Shown here: one piece after another, positions 43,115-51,590 of the stretch
Layout: every line of letters begins with the position of its first letter
Numbering within the stretch: the first letter of the stretch is position 1
From: Sphingopyxis sp.
Lineage (GTDB): Bacteria; Pseudomonadota; Alphaproteobacteria; Sphingomonadales; Sphingomonadaceae
NCBI GenBank assembly: GCA_016793775.1
Contig: JAEULK010000069.1
Coordinates: 1 to 56,943, forward strand
Reading direction: 5' to 3'
Length of the DNA stretch: 56,943 nucleotides
Program-made: the position numbers and the translations under genes
Notes under the pieces: model-generated
What the model was told of the DNA's origin: nothing
The model's input: only the letters and a program-made list of their open reading frames with translations
Databases searched by the model: none

Positions 43115-44059
43115 TCAGGCCAGCAGGGCTTCGCGCGCCGCGGGCGCGATGAACTGCAACAGATGCGCACGCTTCAGCGGCAGGTGCGCCGCCGCTTCGT
43201 CGGTCATGCCGATGCCGCCATGGACCTGAATATTCGCCCGCCCATTGTCGAGCGCCCCTTGGTCGGCGAGCCGTTTCGCCGCTGCAACATGGAAGGCGGC
43301 GTCCGCAGCATTTTCGTCGAGCGCGCACGCCGCATAATAGAGCTGCGACCGCGCCGCCGCCGCGCGCACCGCCATGTCCGAGCACATATGCTTGAGCGCC
43401 TGGAACCAGCCGATCGGGCGATCGAACTGCTCGCGCAGCCTAGCATAATCGGCGGCCATGTCGCGCGCCGCATCGGCGCAGCCGACGGCATAGGCCGCGG
43501 CCAGCAATTGCAGATGCAGGGGAGGGCGCACATCGTCCTCGGTCCACACCGCGGTCGTCGCCCATCCCTGCTCGCTCTGCATCGTCGACAGGTCGATCGT
43601 CGGGCGATGCGCGGTGACATGCTGCTGGCGCGTCATCTGGTTCAGGAAGCGGTCGGGAATGTCGAACACCCGCACCGACCCCGGCTGGAGCAACAGCACC
43701 GCCGCCGAATCCACCGGGTCGAGCACACGCAGCGGCCCGGGCTCCTCGACCGTCAGCGCCAGCGCGACCTTGCCGTCGAACGGCTCCGCGAACCAGCGGT
43801 TCGCGACGGCCGAGGAGAGCAGCCCGATCGGCGCAAGGAAGCGCCCCAGCTCGGCGAACACCAGCGCCTCGGTCGCATGATCGAGCGCCAGCCCGCCATT
43901 GGCCTCGGGCGCGGTGAGGCGCGGCAGGCCCATCGCTTCCAGCTGATCCCACAGGCCGTCGGGGCGATCGCGCGCCGCCTCCAGCGCCATATGCTCGCGG
44001 CACCAGTCGGTCGTGGCGGTCTGGAAAGCGATCTGCTCGTCGTTCGGGGTCAGGTCCAT
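43115..44059 (-). CDS. Acyl-CoA dehydrogenase, small subunit type
   Basis: This 314-residue ACAD lacks the SEPxxGSD signature and has the C-terminal QVHGGIGMTDEAAAHLPLKR. It is the shortest small subunit in the window; its middle beta-domain (LALTVEEPGPLRVLDPVDSAAVLLLQPGSVRVFDIP) is reduced. ATG 44059 follows GAGGTGAGCG; the frame is open to 44188 within the neighbouring gene. The stop of the large-subunit gene is five bases upstream, so they are coupled. It is the last gene of the 47.7-43.1 kb operon. Confidence 0.82.
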   Translation of the reverse strand: MDLTPNDEQIAFQTATTDWCREHMALEAARDRPDGLWDQLEAMGLPRLTAPEANGGLALDHATEALVFAELGRFLAPIGLLSSAVANRWFAEPFDGKVALALTVEEPGPLRVLDPVDSAAVLLLQPGSVRVFDIPDRFLNQMTRQQHVTAHRPTIDLSTMQSEQGWATTAVWTEDDVRPPLHLQLLAAAYAVGCADAARDMAADYARLREQFDRPIGWFQALKHMCSDMAVRAAAARSQLYYAACALDENAADAAFHVAAAKRLADQGALDNGRANIQVHGGIGMTDEAAAHLPLKRAHLLQFIAPAAREALLA

Positions 44060-44063
44060 GCGC

Positions 44064-45215
44064 TCACCTCGACTTGGGAAGGCCGAGCAGCCGCTCGCCG
44101 ATGATGTCGCGCTGGATCTGCGCGGTGCCGCCCGCGATCGTTGCGGCGAAACCGCGCAGATAATCGCCGACGGCATCGTCGTCGCCATAGGCGAAGTCGA
44201 TGATGGCCTCGCCCATCAGCAGCACCGCCATGCGCTCGAGTCGCTGCCCGAGTTCGGAGGTGAAGAGCCGGATCACCGACGCCTCGGGGCCCGGCTGGCC
44301 GGTGCGCACGACTTCGGATATATTGCGATAGGTCATCGCGCGCACCGCTGCGACCTCGGCGCGCAGCTGCGCCAGATGGCCCGCGATCCGGTCGTCCTTG
44401 ATCATGCCGTTGGCGCGCGCCGCCGCGATCAGTTCCTCGATCTCGTGGCTCTGCTTGACCTGATCGGCGATGAAGCCCGTGCCGCGCTCGAAGCTCAAGG
44501 TCGACATCGCGACCTTCCACCCGTTGCCCAGCCCGCCGACGACATTGGTCAGCGGAATGCGGACATCGTCGTAGAAGACCTCGGCGAATTCGGTCTGCCC
44601 CGACATCTTGCGGATCGGTCGGACGGTGATGCCGGGCGCGTGCATGTCGCAAATGGCCCAGCTCAGCCCCTTGTGCCGCAGCGACCCCTCTTCGGTACGC
44701 AGCACCAGTTCCTGCCAGTCGGCGACATGCGCGAAGCTCGTCCAGATCTTCGACCCGTTGATGACCAGTTCGTCGCCCTCGATCCGCCCGCGCGTCTTGA
44801 TGCCGGCAAGGTCCGACCCCGCGCCGGGTTCCGAAAAGCCCTGGCACCAGATCGCCTCGCCCTTCAGGATGCGGGGCAGGTGATACGCCTTCTGCTCTTC
44901 GCTCGCGTTCAAAATCAGCGTCGGGCCGCCATGGTTGACCCCGACGAAATTGGCCCCGATCCACGGCGCGTGCGCCGCTGCATATTCCTCGAGCCAGATG
45001 ACCTGCTGCACGATCGACAGCCCGCGCCCGCCATAATCGGTCGGCCAGTTGATCCCCGCCCAGCCGGCGTCGAACAGCCGCCGTTGCCACGCCTTGTCGA
45101 ACCCGATCGCATCGGCCGCGTCGAGCGGGCGCTTCTCGGCGGGCACATGGGCGTGCAGCCAGTCGCGGCACTCTTCGCGAAAGTGCGTCTCCTCGGGCGA
45201 AAATCCGATGTCCAT
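44064..45215 (-). CDS. Acyl-CoA dehydrogenase, large subunit type
   Basis: This 383-residue ACAD has FSEPGAGSDL at residues 127-136, NGSKIWTSFAHVADWQELVLRTE in the beta-domain and IAGGTAQIQRDIIGERLLGLP at the C-terminus. GAIN-like WAGINWPTDYGGRGL is typical of the large subunits here (compare the 8846 protein). The start shares one base with the preceding crotonase stop (TGATG), so translation is coupled. Probable heteromeric partner: the 43115 ACAD. Confidence 0.86.
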   Translation of the reverse strand: MDIGFSPEETHFREECRDWLHAHVPAEKRPLDAADAIGFDKAWQRRLFDAGWAGINWPTDYGGRGLSIVQQVIWLEEYAAAHAPWIGANFVGVNHGGPTLILNASEEQKAYHLPRILKGEAIWCQGFSEPGAGSDLAGIKTRGRIEGDELVINGSKIWTSFAHVADWQELVLRTEEGSLRHKGLSWAICDMHAPGITVRPIRKMSGQTEFAEVFYDDVRIPLTNVVGGLGNGWKVAMSTLSFERGTGFIADQVKQSHEIEELIAAARANGMIKDDRIAGHLAQLRAEVAAVRAMTYRNISEVVRTGQPGPEASVIRLFTSELGQRLERMAVLLMGEAIIDFAYGDDDAVGDYLRGFAATIAGGTAQIQRDIIGERLLGLPKSR

Positions 45216-45973
45216 CAGCCGGGCGCCTTCGCGGCGGCCGCGATCGGCTCGCCCTTCTTGCGCATCGCCGGGTCGAAACCCGCGTTGCGCATCAGCTCGT
45301 GATTGAGCCCGGCGGCGATGCCCATGCCGTCGGTGTCGTAGATCAGCCGCTTGTTTTCGGCATTGCTGTGCCGGCTGTTGCCGAGAATCAGCGCCGCCAG
45401 TTCGGCGACCTTCGCGTCGAGGGCGTCATCGGCGACGCAGTAGTTCGCCAACCCCATCGCCGCAGCGTCCTCACCCGCATAGGGCTGGCACGTCAGCATC
45501 ATCTCGAGCGCTTTCGCCTGACCGACCCGCCGCGGCAGCCGCTGCGACAGCCCCCAGCCCGGCACGAGCCCCCACTTCCCATGCGTATCGGCAAAGCGCG
45601 CGCTCGTGTCGCAGACGATGAAATCCGCCGCGAGCGCGAGTTCGAGCCCGCCGGTGTAACAAGTTCCGCGGACCTTCGCGATCACCGGCTGGCGCAGCCG
45701 GGTCAGCCGCTCGACGATCAGCATCTCCTGCCGCAGCCAGCCGAGCGCGTCGGCGTGCGGCGGCGATTTGAGGTCGTGGCCGGCGCAGAAATGCCCGCCC
45801 GCGCCGGTGATCACCACCAGCCCGGCGTCGCCGACGCCCTCCTCGATATTGCGGATATGCGCGCGAAATTCGCGGAACAGGGCGCGGTCGATCGCGTTGC
45901 GCTTGTCGGGCCGGTTGAGCGTCAGCGTGCAGACGCCGTCCGCATCCTCGCGCAGGACCAGCGGCTCGTTCAT
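45215..45973 (-). CDS. Crotonase-family protein
   Basis: This 252-residue protein has LNRPDKRNAI, HFCAGHDLKS with the oxyanion hole, and RGTCYTGGLELALAADF, which keeps the first hydratase glutamate. The second position is His in RFADTHGKWGLVPGWG. It is therefore likely to be an isomerase, hydrolase or altered hydratase. The Gly-Trp-Gly loop replaces the usual GxGG. Its start overlaps the SDR stop by four bases, placing it between an SDR and the ACAD pair in the same operon. Confidence 0.8.
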   Translation of the reverse strand: MNEPLVLREDADGVCTLTLNRPDKRNAIDRALFREFRAHIRNIEEGVGDAGLVVITGAGGHFCAGHDLKSPPHADALGWLRQEMLIVERLTRLRQPVIAKVRGTCYTGGLELALAADFIVCDTSARFADTHGKWGLVPGWGLSQRLPRRVGQAKALEMMLTCQPYAGEDAAAMGLANYCVADDALDAKVAELAALILGNSRHSNAENKRLIYDTDGMGIAAGLNHELMRNAGFDPAMRKKGEPIAAAAKAPG

Positions 45974-46881
45974 GACCCGTCCCCGCGCGCCTTAGCGATC
46001 GCCGCCGCAGCGGTCCCGTCGGCTCGCGCCCGATGGCCGAATTGTTCGCGGATCGGAACGAACTCGGGCATCACCAAAGACCGCCGCAGCCAGTTGGCCG
46101 CATCGACCACCAAAGTGTGCCCGCTGATATAGGTCGCATAGGGCGAGCAGAGGAAGGTCGCCGCCCAGCCCAGTTCGCGCACTTCGCCGACGCGCATACC
46201 GGGGATCGTATTGTCGCCGCGCTCGCCGACGCGGTGCCGCGTCATATGGTCGGGCAGGTCGTCGTGCGGAAAGCGCCCCGGCGCGATGCAATTGACGCGG
46301 ATGCCGTCGGGCGCCCATTCGACCGCCAGGCTCTGCGTGAGGTTCGTCACCCCTGCCTTCGCCGCCGCCGAATGCGAGGTGCCCGGCCCGCCGGTCCAAC
46401 TGTACGTCGCACCGATGTTGAGGATAGCGCCGGGTAGCCCCGCCGCCAGCCGCCGCAGCGCAAACTCGCGGCTGCAATTATAGGTGCCGCCCAGCACGAT
46501 ATCGACGACGGTGCGAAAGCCGTTCGGGGTCATTTCTTCCGCCGGCGCCGGGAAATTCCCCGCGGCATTGTTGATCAGCACGTCGACCGGGCCAAGCTTG
46601 GCCTCGATCTCGTCGAAGGCGCGCGCGATCGCGTCGGGATCGCGCACGTCGCAGGCGACCGCAAGCCCCAAGGCGCCGACCGCTTCGATCGCGGCGATGC
46701 CCGCAGCGAGATGGTCGGGCTTGCGGCTGAGCACCGCGATCTTCGCGCCCAGTCGCGCGAACTCGATCGCCATGCCCTTGCCGAGCCCGGTGCCGCCGCC
46801 GGTGACCGCGACGACCTGTCCGTTGTAAGTGCCGTCGGGCAGGGCCTTGGCGCCAAGCGGCGGAGGGGAAGGGAGCGCCAT
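45970..46881 (-). CDS. SDR protein, 2,4-dienoyl-CoA reductase-like (HxxxK site)
   Basis: This 303-residue SDR has VTGGGTGLG, NNAAGNFPAPAE and TSHSAAAKAGVTNLTQSLAVEWAPDGIRVNCIAPG, with His in the Tyr position of the active site. NFP after NNAAG and ELGWAATFLCSPYATYISG are DECR-type features. It is similar in size and motifs to 34294-35175, including the tail LRRSLVMPEFVP versus LRRSLMMPDYVP, so the two are paralogues. ATG 46881 follows AAGGGGAAA. It lies two bases after the crotonase stop. Confidence 0.8.
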   Translation of the reverse strand: MALPSPPPLGAKALPDGTYNGQVVAVTGGGTGLGKGMAIEFARLGAKIAVLSRKPDHLAAGIAAIEAVGALGLAVACDVRDPDAIARAFDEIEAKLGPVDVLINNAAGNFPAPAEEMTPNGFRTVVDIVLGGTYNCSREFALRRLAAGLPGAILNIGATYSWTGGPGTSHSAAAKAGVTNLTQSLAVEWAPDGIRVNCIAPGRFPHDDLPDHMTRHRVGERGDNTIPGMRVGEVRELGWAATFLCSPYATYISGHTLVVDAANWLRRSLVMPEFVPIREQFGHRARADGTAAAAIAKARGDGS

Positions 46882-46882
46882 C

Positions 46883-47662
46883 TTATTTCCCCTTGTAGCT
46901 CGGCGCGCGCTTCTCGCGGATGGCGGCGCGGGCTTCCTGATAATCCTCGGTCTTGAACAGATAGGATTGCGCATAAAGCTCGGCGCGCGTGCCGGTGCGG
47001 ATCGTCGGGCCGTGCATCAGATTGATCATCTCCTTCGCCAGCGCGAGGTTGATCGGCGGCTTCGCGGCGATATCGCGCGCCATCTCCAGCGCCTTCACAT
47101 CGAGTTCGTCGGGCGCGACGACGAAATCGACCGCGCCCCATTCGAGCGCGGTCGCGGCATCGATCTTCTGCCCCGACATCACCATATATTTGGTCCGCGA
47201 CGGCCCGATCAGCGCGGTCATCATCTGCGTGCCTCCCGTGTCGGGCAGCACGCCGTACAAAATCTCGGGCAGCGCCATCTTCAGCGTCGTGTCGCTGATG
47301 CGGATATCGGCCGCGAGCGCCAGTTCGCACCCACCGCCGATCGCGCCGCCTTTCAACGCCGCGATGATCGGCTTGGTCGATTCCTGCATGCGCAGCCGCC
47401 CCTCCTGATGCCGCCGCACGAAGTGGAAATCGCTCTCGTCGCGCGCCCGGTGACCGAGCACATTGGTGTCGCGCCCCGAACAGAAGCTGCTGCCGTTGGC
47501 CCGGATCAGGATCGTGCTCGACTCGGTTTCTTCCAGTGCCTCGCCGAGCAATTTCTGGAACAGCGAGGACATATCATCGTCCATGGCATTGTGCCGGTCG
47601 GGCCGGTTCAATGTCAGGATATGCAAGGCGCCTTCGCGCTCGCTTTGGATCAGCTCGGCCAT
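46883..47662 (-). CDS. Enoyl-CoA hydratase with complete catalytic pair
   Basis: This 259-residue crotonase is the only one in the window with both classical glutamates: KGGAIGGGCELALAADI and KMALPEILYGVLPDTGG. It should hydrate 2-enoyl-CoA to (S)-3-hydroxyacyl-CoA, following the ACAD step in the same operon. An ATG at 47674 is in frame, but ATG 47662 has GGGAG five bases before it and begins the conserved ELIQSEREGALHILTLNRP segment. It is the first gene of the leftward operon, divergent from the tandem SDRs. Confidence 0.85.
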   Translation of the reverse strand: MAELIQSEREGALHILTLNRPDRHNAMDDDMSSLFQKLLGEALEETESSTILIRANGSSFCSGRDTNVLGHRARDESDFHFVRRHQEGRLRMQESTKPIIAALKGGAIGGGCELALAADIRISDTTLKMALPEILYGVLPDTGGTQMMTALIGPSRTKYMVMSGQKIDAATALEWGAVDFVVAPDELDVKALEMARDIAAKPPINLALAKEMINLMHGPTIRTGTRAELYAQSYLFKTEDYQEARAAIREKRAPSYKGK

Positions 47663-47698
47663 CTCCACTCCCATTTTCTTTGTGACAGGGCTTGCACG

Positions 47699-47710
47699 AC
47701 ATATATAACT
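47699..47710. promoter_or_regulatory. 12-bp palindromic site (two mismatches)
   Basis: ACATATATAACT on the plus strand, that is AGTTATATATGT on the minus strand, with GACTT before it on that strand. It lies 36 bases from the enoyl-CoA hydratase start (47662) and 36 bases from the SDR start (47747), exactly midway. Confidence 0.68.
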
Positions 47711-47746
47711 AAGTCAATTACGTCGAACGGCATGGGGAGAGACGAA

Positions 47747-48511
47747 ATGGCCGAACTGAGCGGAAAGACCGCGCTCGTCACCGGCGCGTCGCGCGGCATC
47801 GGCGCGGCAATCGCGCGCCGACTCGGACAGGCGGGCGCGCATGTCGCGGTCAATTATGCGGGCAGCAAGGATGCCGCCGACGCGCTCGTCGCCGAGATCG
47901 TCGCCGATGGCGGCCAGGCCTTTGCGGTCCAGGCCGACGTCGGCACGATGGCTGGCATCGAGTCCATGCTCGCGGCCTGCGACACGGCCTTTGGCGGCAC
48001 CCCCAATCTCGATATCCTCGTCAACAATGCCGGGGTCGGCGGCGAAGGCGACACAGGCAGCCTCAGGAAATGCGACGAGGCGCTGTTCGACCGCATGATC
48101 GCGGTGAACCAGAAGGCGCCGCATTTCATCACCCAGCTCTGCCTCGACCGCCTTCGCGACAATGGCCGCATCGTCAACATCGGCTCGCTCGGCGGGCGTT
48201 CGGCGCTGCCGCCCTTCGCCGCCTATGCCGCGACCAAGCGCGCGCTACAAAGCCTGACGATGTCCACCGCGGTCGTCGTCGGCCCGCGCGGCATCACCTG
48301 CAATCTCGTCGCGCCGGGCGCGGTCGATACCGAATTCAACAAGGCGCTGTCCGAAAAGCCCGGCTGGGCCGAAGCCACGTCGAAGCTCACCCCGATGAAG
48401 CGCCTCGGCGTGCCCGGGGATATCGCGGGCGCGGTGATGATGCTGTGCCGCGACGAGGCGCATTGGGTCACCGGCCAGATCGTCGAAGCGAGCGGAGGGC
48501 TGTTCCTGTGA
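47747..48511 (+). CDS. SDR oxidoreductase (tandem copy 1)
   Basis: This 254-residue SDR has TGASRGIG, NNAGVGG, NIGSLGG and YAATK; the closing EASGGLFL replaces the usual DGG. ATG 47747 has GGGGAGAG eight bases before it; the ATG at 47732 would put that site inside the gene. It is a close tandem duplicate of the next gene: same length, no gaps, and most residues identical by eye. It leads the rightward SDR/ligase operon. The substrate is probably a hydroxyacyl or keto intermediate. Confidence 0.83.
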   Translation: MAELSGKTALVTGASRGIGAAIARRLGQAGAHVAVNYAGSKDAADALVAEIVADGGQAFAVQADVGTMAGIESMLAACDTAFGGTPNLDILVNNAGVGGEGDTGSLRKCDEALFDRMIAVNQKAPHFITQLCLDRLRDNGRIVNIGSLGGRSALPPFAAYAATKRALQSLTMSTAVVVGPRGITCNLVAPGAVDTEFNKALSEKPGWAEATSKLTPMKRLGVPGDIAGAVMMLCRDEAHWVTGQIVEASGGLFL

Positions 48512-49272
48512 CCGAACTCAATGGCAAGACCGCGCTCGTCACCGGCGGCTCGCGCGGCATCGGCGCCGCGATCGTGCGGCGGCTGGGGCAAGCGGGCGCG
48601 CATGTCGCGGTCAACTATGCGGGGAGCCGCGACGCCGCCCTGGGGCTGGTCGCGGAGATCGCACAGGCGGGCGGCAAGGCTTTCGCGATCCAGGCCGATG
48701 TTTCGTCGCTGTCGGGGATCGAGATGATGTTCACCGCCTGCGACCGCGAATTCGGCGGTGCGCCCAATCTCGACATCTTGATCAACAACGCCGGGGTCGG
48801 CCGCGGCGGACGCGACGGCACGCTCAAGGGCGCGGGCGAGGCGCTGTTCGACGAATTGTTCGCGGTCAACGTCAAGGGCCCGCATTTCGTCACGCAGGCC
48901 GCGCTGCCGCGGCTGCGCGACGGGGCGCGCATCGTCAATATCGGCTCGATGTCGGGCAAGGTCGGCCAGCCCTTTGCCGCGAGCTATGCGATGACCAAGC
49001 GCGCGATTCAGAGCCTGACCTTTTCGACCGCGCTCGCGGTCGCCAAGCGCCAGATCACCTGCAACTGCATCGCCCCCGGCGCGGTAGCGACCGAATTTAT
49101 CGCGGCGCTCCGCGAACAGCCGGGCTGGGACGAGGCCACCGCCAAGCACACCCCGATGGGCCGTCTCGGCGAGCCCGAAGATATCGCGGGCGCGGTGATG
49201 ATGCTGCTCGGCGACGACGCGCGCTGGGTTACCGGGCAAGTCATCGAGGCGAGCGGAGGGCTCGCGCTCTGA
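48508..49272 (+). CDS. SDR oxidoreductase (tandem copy 2)
   Basis: This 254-residue SDR has TGGSRGIG, NNAGVGRGG, NIGSMSG and YAMTK, ending EASGGLAL. It starts at GTG 48508, which overlaps the stop of copy 1 by four bases. The two proteins align over their whole length without gaps and differ mainly around the substrate loop (residues 97-120) and helix after the active site, which suggests divergence in substrate or direction. Confidence 0.83.
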   Translation: MTELNGKTALVTGGSRGIGAAIVRRLGQAGAHVAVNYAGSRDAALGLVAEIAQAGGKAFAIQADVSSLSGIEMMFTACDREFGGAPNLDILINNAGVGRGGRDGTLKGAGEALFDELFAVNVKGPHFVTQAALPRLRDGARIVNIGSMSGKVGQPFAASYAMTKRAIQSLTFSTALAVAKRQITCNCIAPGAVATEFIAALREQPGWDEATAKHTPMGRLGEPEDIAGAVMMLLGDDARWVTGQVIEASGGLAL

Positions 49273-50771
49273 TGGCGCTGATGACCGAAAAACTGCGCGC
49301 GATCATGGCGCTCGATCCCGACCGGACGCAGATCGACTTCGGCGGCACCGACTATAGCTGGCGCCAGATCGCCGACACGGTCCGCGCGATCGAGGCCACG
49401 CTCGATACGATGGGCTTGCCCGAGGATGCCCGCATCGGCGTGATGCTGCGCAACCGCCCAGGCCATGTCGCGGCGATCGTCGCGGTGCTCTCGACCGATC
49501 GCTGCCTCGTGACGCTCAATCCGATCCTGCCCGACGCGATGCTGTTCGCCGACGTCGAAACTCTCGGCCTGCCGGCGATCATCGCCGACGCCACCGACTT
49601 CGCGCGCGCCGGCCTTGCCGAAGCGCTCGCCCGCGCCGGTTCCGCGATCATCGAGATCGATCCGCATCTGGCCGGCGTTCGTGTCGTGCAGGGCGCGGTC
49701 CGCACCCATATCCAGACATCTCCGGGCGTAGCGATCGAGATGCTCACCAGCGGCACGACCGGACCGCCCAAGCGCGTGCCCCTGAGCCGCGACGCCTTCG
49801 ACGCCAGTTTTCGCGGGTTCACCAGATATGAACGCGGGCGCAGCTTCGACGATCCGCCGCGGCTCAATTCGGGCTGCACGATGGTCGTCAATCCGCTCAC
49901 CCATATCGGCGGCATCTATGGCTGCATCGGCGCGCTCGCGGCGGGACGGCGGATCGCGCTGCTCGAAAAATTCAGCGTCGAGGCCTGGGTGTCGGCGGTG
50001 CGCCGCAACCGCCCCGCGGTCGCCTCGGCGGTGCCGTCGGCGGTGCGCATGCTGCTCGACGCCGACGTCGATCCCGCCGACCTCGCCAGCCTCAAATCGC
50101 TGATCACCGGCACCGCGCCGCTCGCGCCCGATCTCGTCGACGCCTTCATGGCCAAATATGGCATCCCGATCTGCAGCAATTACGGCGCGACCGAGTTTGC
50201 CGGCGCGATCGCGGGCTGGACGATCGACGATTTCCGCGCGCTCTGGCCGGAAAAGCGCGGCGCCGTCGGCCGCGTCCACGCCGATATCGAGGCGCGCATC
50301 GTCGATGCCGCAAGCGGCGCGATCCTGCCGCACGGCGCCGAAGGCTTGCTCGAGATCAAGGGGCGGCAACTGGGCAACGCCCTGCAATGGCTGCGCACCA
50401 CCGACCGCGCGCTGCTCGACGAGGACCGCTTCCTCTTCATCAAGGGGCGCGCGGACAATGCGATCATCCGCGGCGGCTTCAAGATTCATCCCGACGATGT
50501 CGTGGCTGCGCTGGGCGACCATCCGGCGATCCGTGAAGCCGCCGTCGTCGGCGTCCCGGACGAGCGCCTCGGCGCGGTCCCCGCCGCCGCGATCATCCTC
50601 AAGGACGGCGTCCCCGCGCCTGCGCCCGACGACCTCAAGGCGTGGCTCAAGGACCGGTTGATCGCCTATCAGGTCCCGGTCCTTATCCGCATCGTCCCCG
50701 ACTTCCCGCGCACCCCATCGATGAAACCCTCGGCACCCGGGCTGCGCGAACTGTTTGCAGGAGAGAGCTGA
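49272..50771 (+). CDS. Acyl-CoA ligase-like protein (AMP-dependent synthetase)
   Basis: This 499-residue adenylate-forming protein has the ATP-binding loop LTSGTTGPPKRV, SNYGATEFAG and the hinge GRADNAIIRGGFKIHP. Two motifs are altered: the usual RTGD is LRTTDRALLDEDRF, and the C-terminal lysine is in TPSMKPSAPGL instead of a SGKI-type motif. It probably still activates an acid, but these changes deserve a caution. The start shares one base with the SDR stop, and its own stop shares one base with the next start. Confidence 0.82.
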   Translation: MALMTEKLRAIMALDPDRTQIDFGGTDYSWRQIADTVRAIEATLDTMGLPEDARIGVMLRNRPGHVAAIVAVLSTDRCLVTLNPILPDAMLFADVETLGLPAIIADATDFARAGLAEALARAGSAIIEIDPHLAGVRVVQGAVRTHIQTSPGVAIEMLTSGTTGPPKRVPLSRDAFDASFRGFTRYERGRSFDDPPRLNSGCTMVVNPLTHIGGIYGCIGALAAGRRIALLEKFSVEAWVSAVRRNRPAVASAVPSAVRMLLDADVDPADLASLKSLITGTAPLAPDLVDAFMAKYGIPICSNYGATEFAGAIAGWTIDDFRALWPEKRGAVGRVHADIEARIVDAASGAILPHGAEGLLEIKGRQLGNALQWLRTTDRALLDEDRFLFIKGRADNAIIRGGFKIHPDDVVAALGDHPAIREAAVVGVPDERLGAVPAAAIILKDGVPAPAPDDLKAWLKDRLIAYQVPVLIRIVPDFPRTPSMKPSAPGLRELFAGES

Positions 50772-51589
50772 TGGAAAGCTTCGCCGGAAAATCGGTGATC
50801 GTCACCGGGGGCGGCAAGGGGGTCGGGCGCGGTATCGCCGAAGCCTTCGCTGCCGCCGGGGCCGAGGTGATGCTCGGCGCACGGACCATCTCCTACGCCG
50901 AGGATGTGAAGGCGGGGATCGAGAAGGCGGGCGGCATCGCCGAATGTTTCGCCGCCGATATCGCGAAACATGCGGATTGCCGCGCACTCGTCGCGACGAC
51001 GGTCGAGGCGTTTGGCGGAGTCGATATCGTCGTCCACGCCGCCGCCGACATCCCGCACGGCGGACTCGGCCATGTCGACGACGAGCGGCTCGAAGCGGGC
51101 TTCGCGAGTATTGCCAAGGCGGCCTGGTGGCTGCTCGATGCGGCGCGCCCACATCTGGCAAACGCTCGCGACGGGGGGCGCTTTATCGCGATCGGCTCGA
51201 TCAACGGCACCTTCAACGTCGTCCCCAACATGACGGCTTATGGCATGGCGAAGGCCGCGCTCGATGCCTTCATCCGCGCCGCCGCGGGCGACGTCGTCGG
51301 CGAGGGCATCACCGTCAATGCGATCAACCCCGGCCTCGTCGCCAGCGACCGCGCGAAGGCCGTGCTCGGCGACGAAGGCCTCGCCGCTTATGGCGCGACC
51401 GTGCCCGTCGGCCGCGCGGGCACGCCCGCGGACATCGCCCACGCCGCGCTGTTCCTCGCCTCGGCGCGCTCGGACTATATCACCGGCACCACGATCAAGA
51501 TGGACGGCGGCTCGACCGTCGCGGCTTCGCCGGGACGCAACGACATTTTGCAGGATCGGCTCAAGCTCCAGCACGGAAAGGCCCCCTGA
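50771..51589 (+). CDS. SDR oxidoreductase
   Basis: This 272-residue SDR has TGGGKGVG, VHAAADIP in place of the NNAG motif, AIGSINGTF and YGMAK as active site. The DGG motif is followed by a 20-residue tail STVAASPGRNDILQDRLKLQ. The open frame extends upstream through the ligase end, but ATG 50771 with GGAGAG fits. It is cotranscribed with the ligase (TGATG) and the next SDR. Confidence 0.81.
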   Translation: MESFAGKSVIVTGGGKGVGRGIAEAFAAAGAEVMLGARTISYAEDVKAGIEKAGGIAECFAADIAKHADCRALVATTVEAFGGVDIVVHAAADIPHGGLGHVDDERLEAGFASIAKAAWWLLDAARPHLANARDGGRFIAIGSINGTFNVVPNMTAYGMAKAALDAFIRAAAGDVVGEGITVNAINPGLVASDRAKAVLGDEGLAAYGATVPVGRAGTPADIAHAALFLASARSDYITGTTIKMDGGSTVAASPGRNDILQDRLKLQHGKAP

Positions 51590-51590
51590 C

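Noticed and set aside
8846-45215. Direct assignment to steroid or cholate degradation
   Set aside because: The ACAD pairs and racemase fit, but no ketosteroid dehydrogenase, 9-alpha-hydroxylase, extradiol dioxygenase, IpdAB or SCP2 thiolase/aldolase is present.
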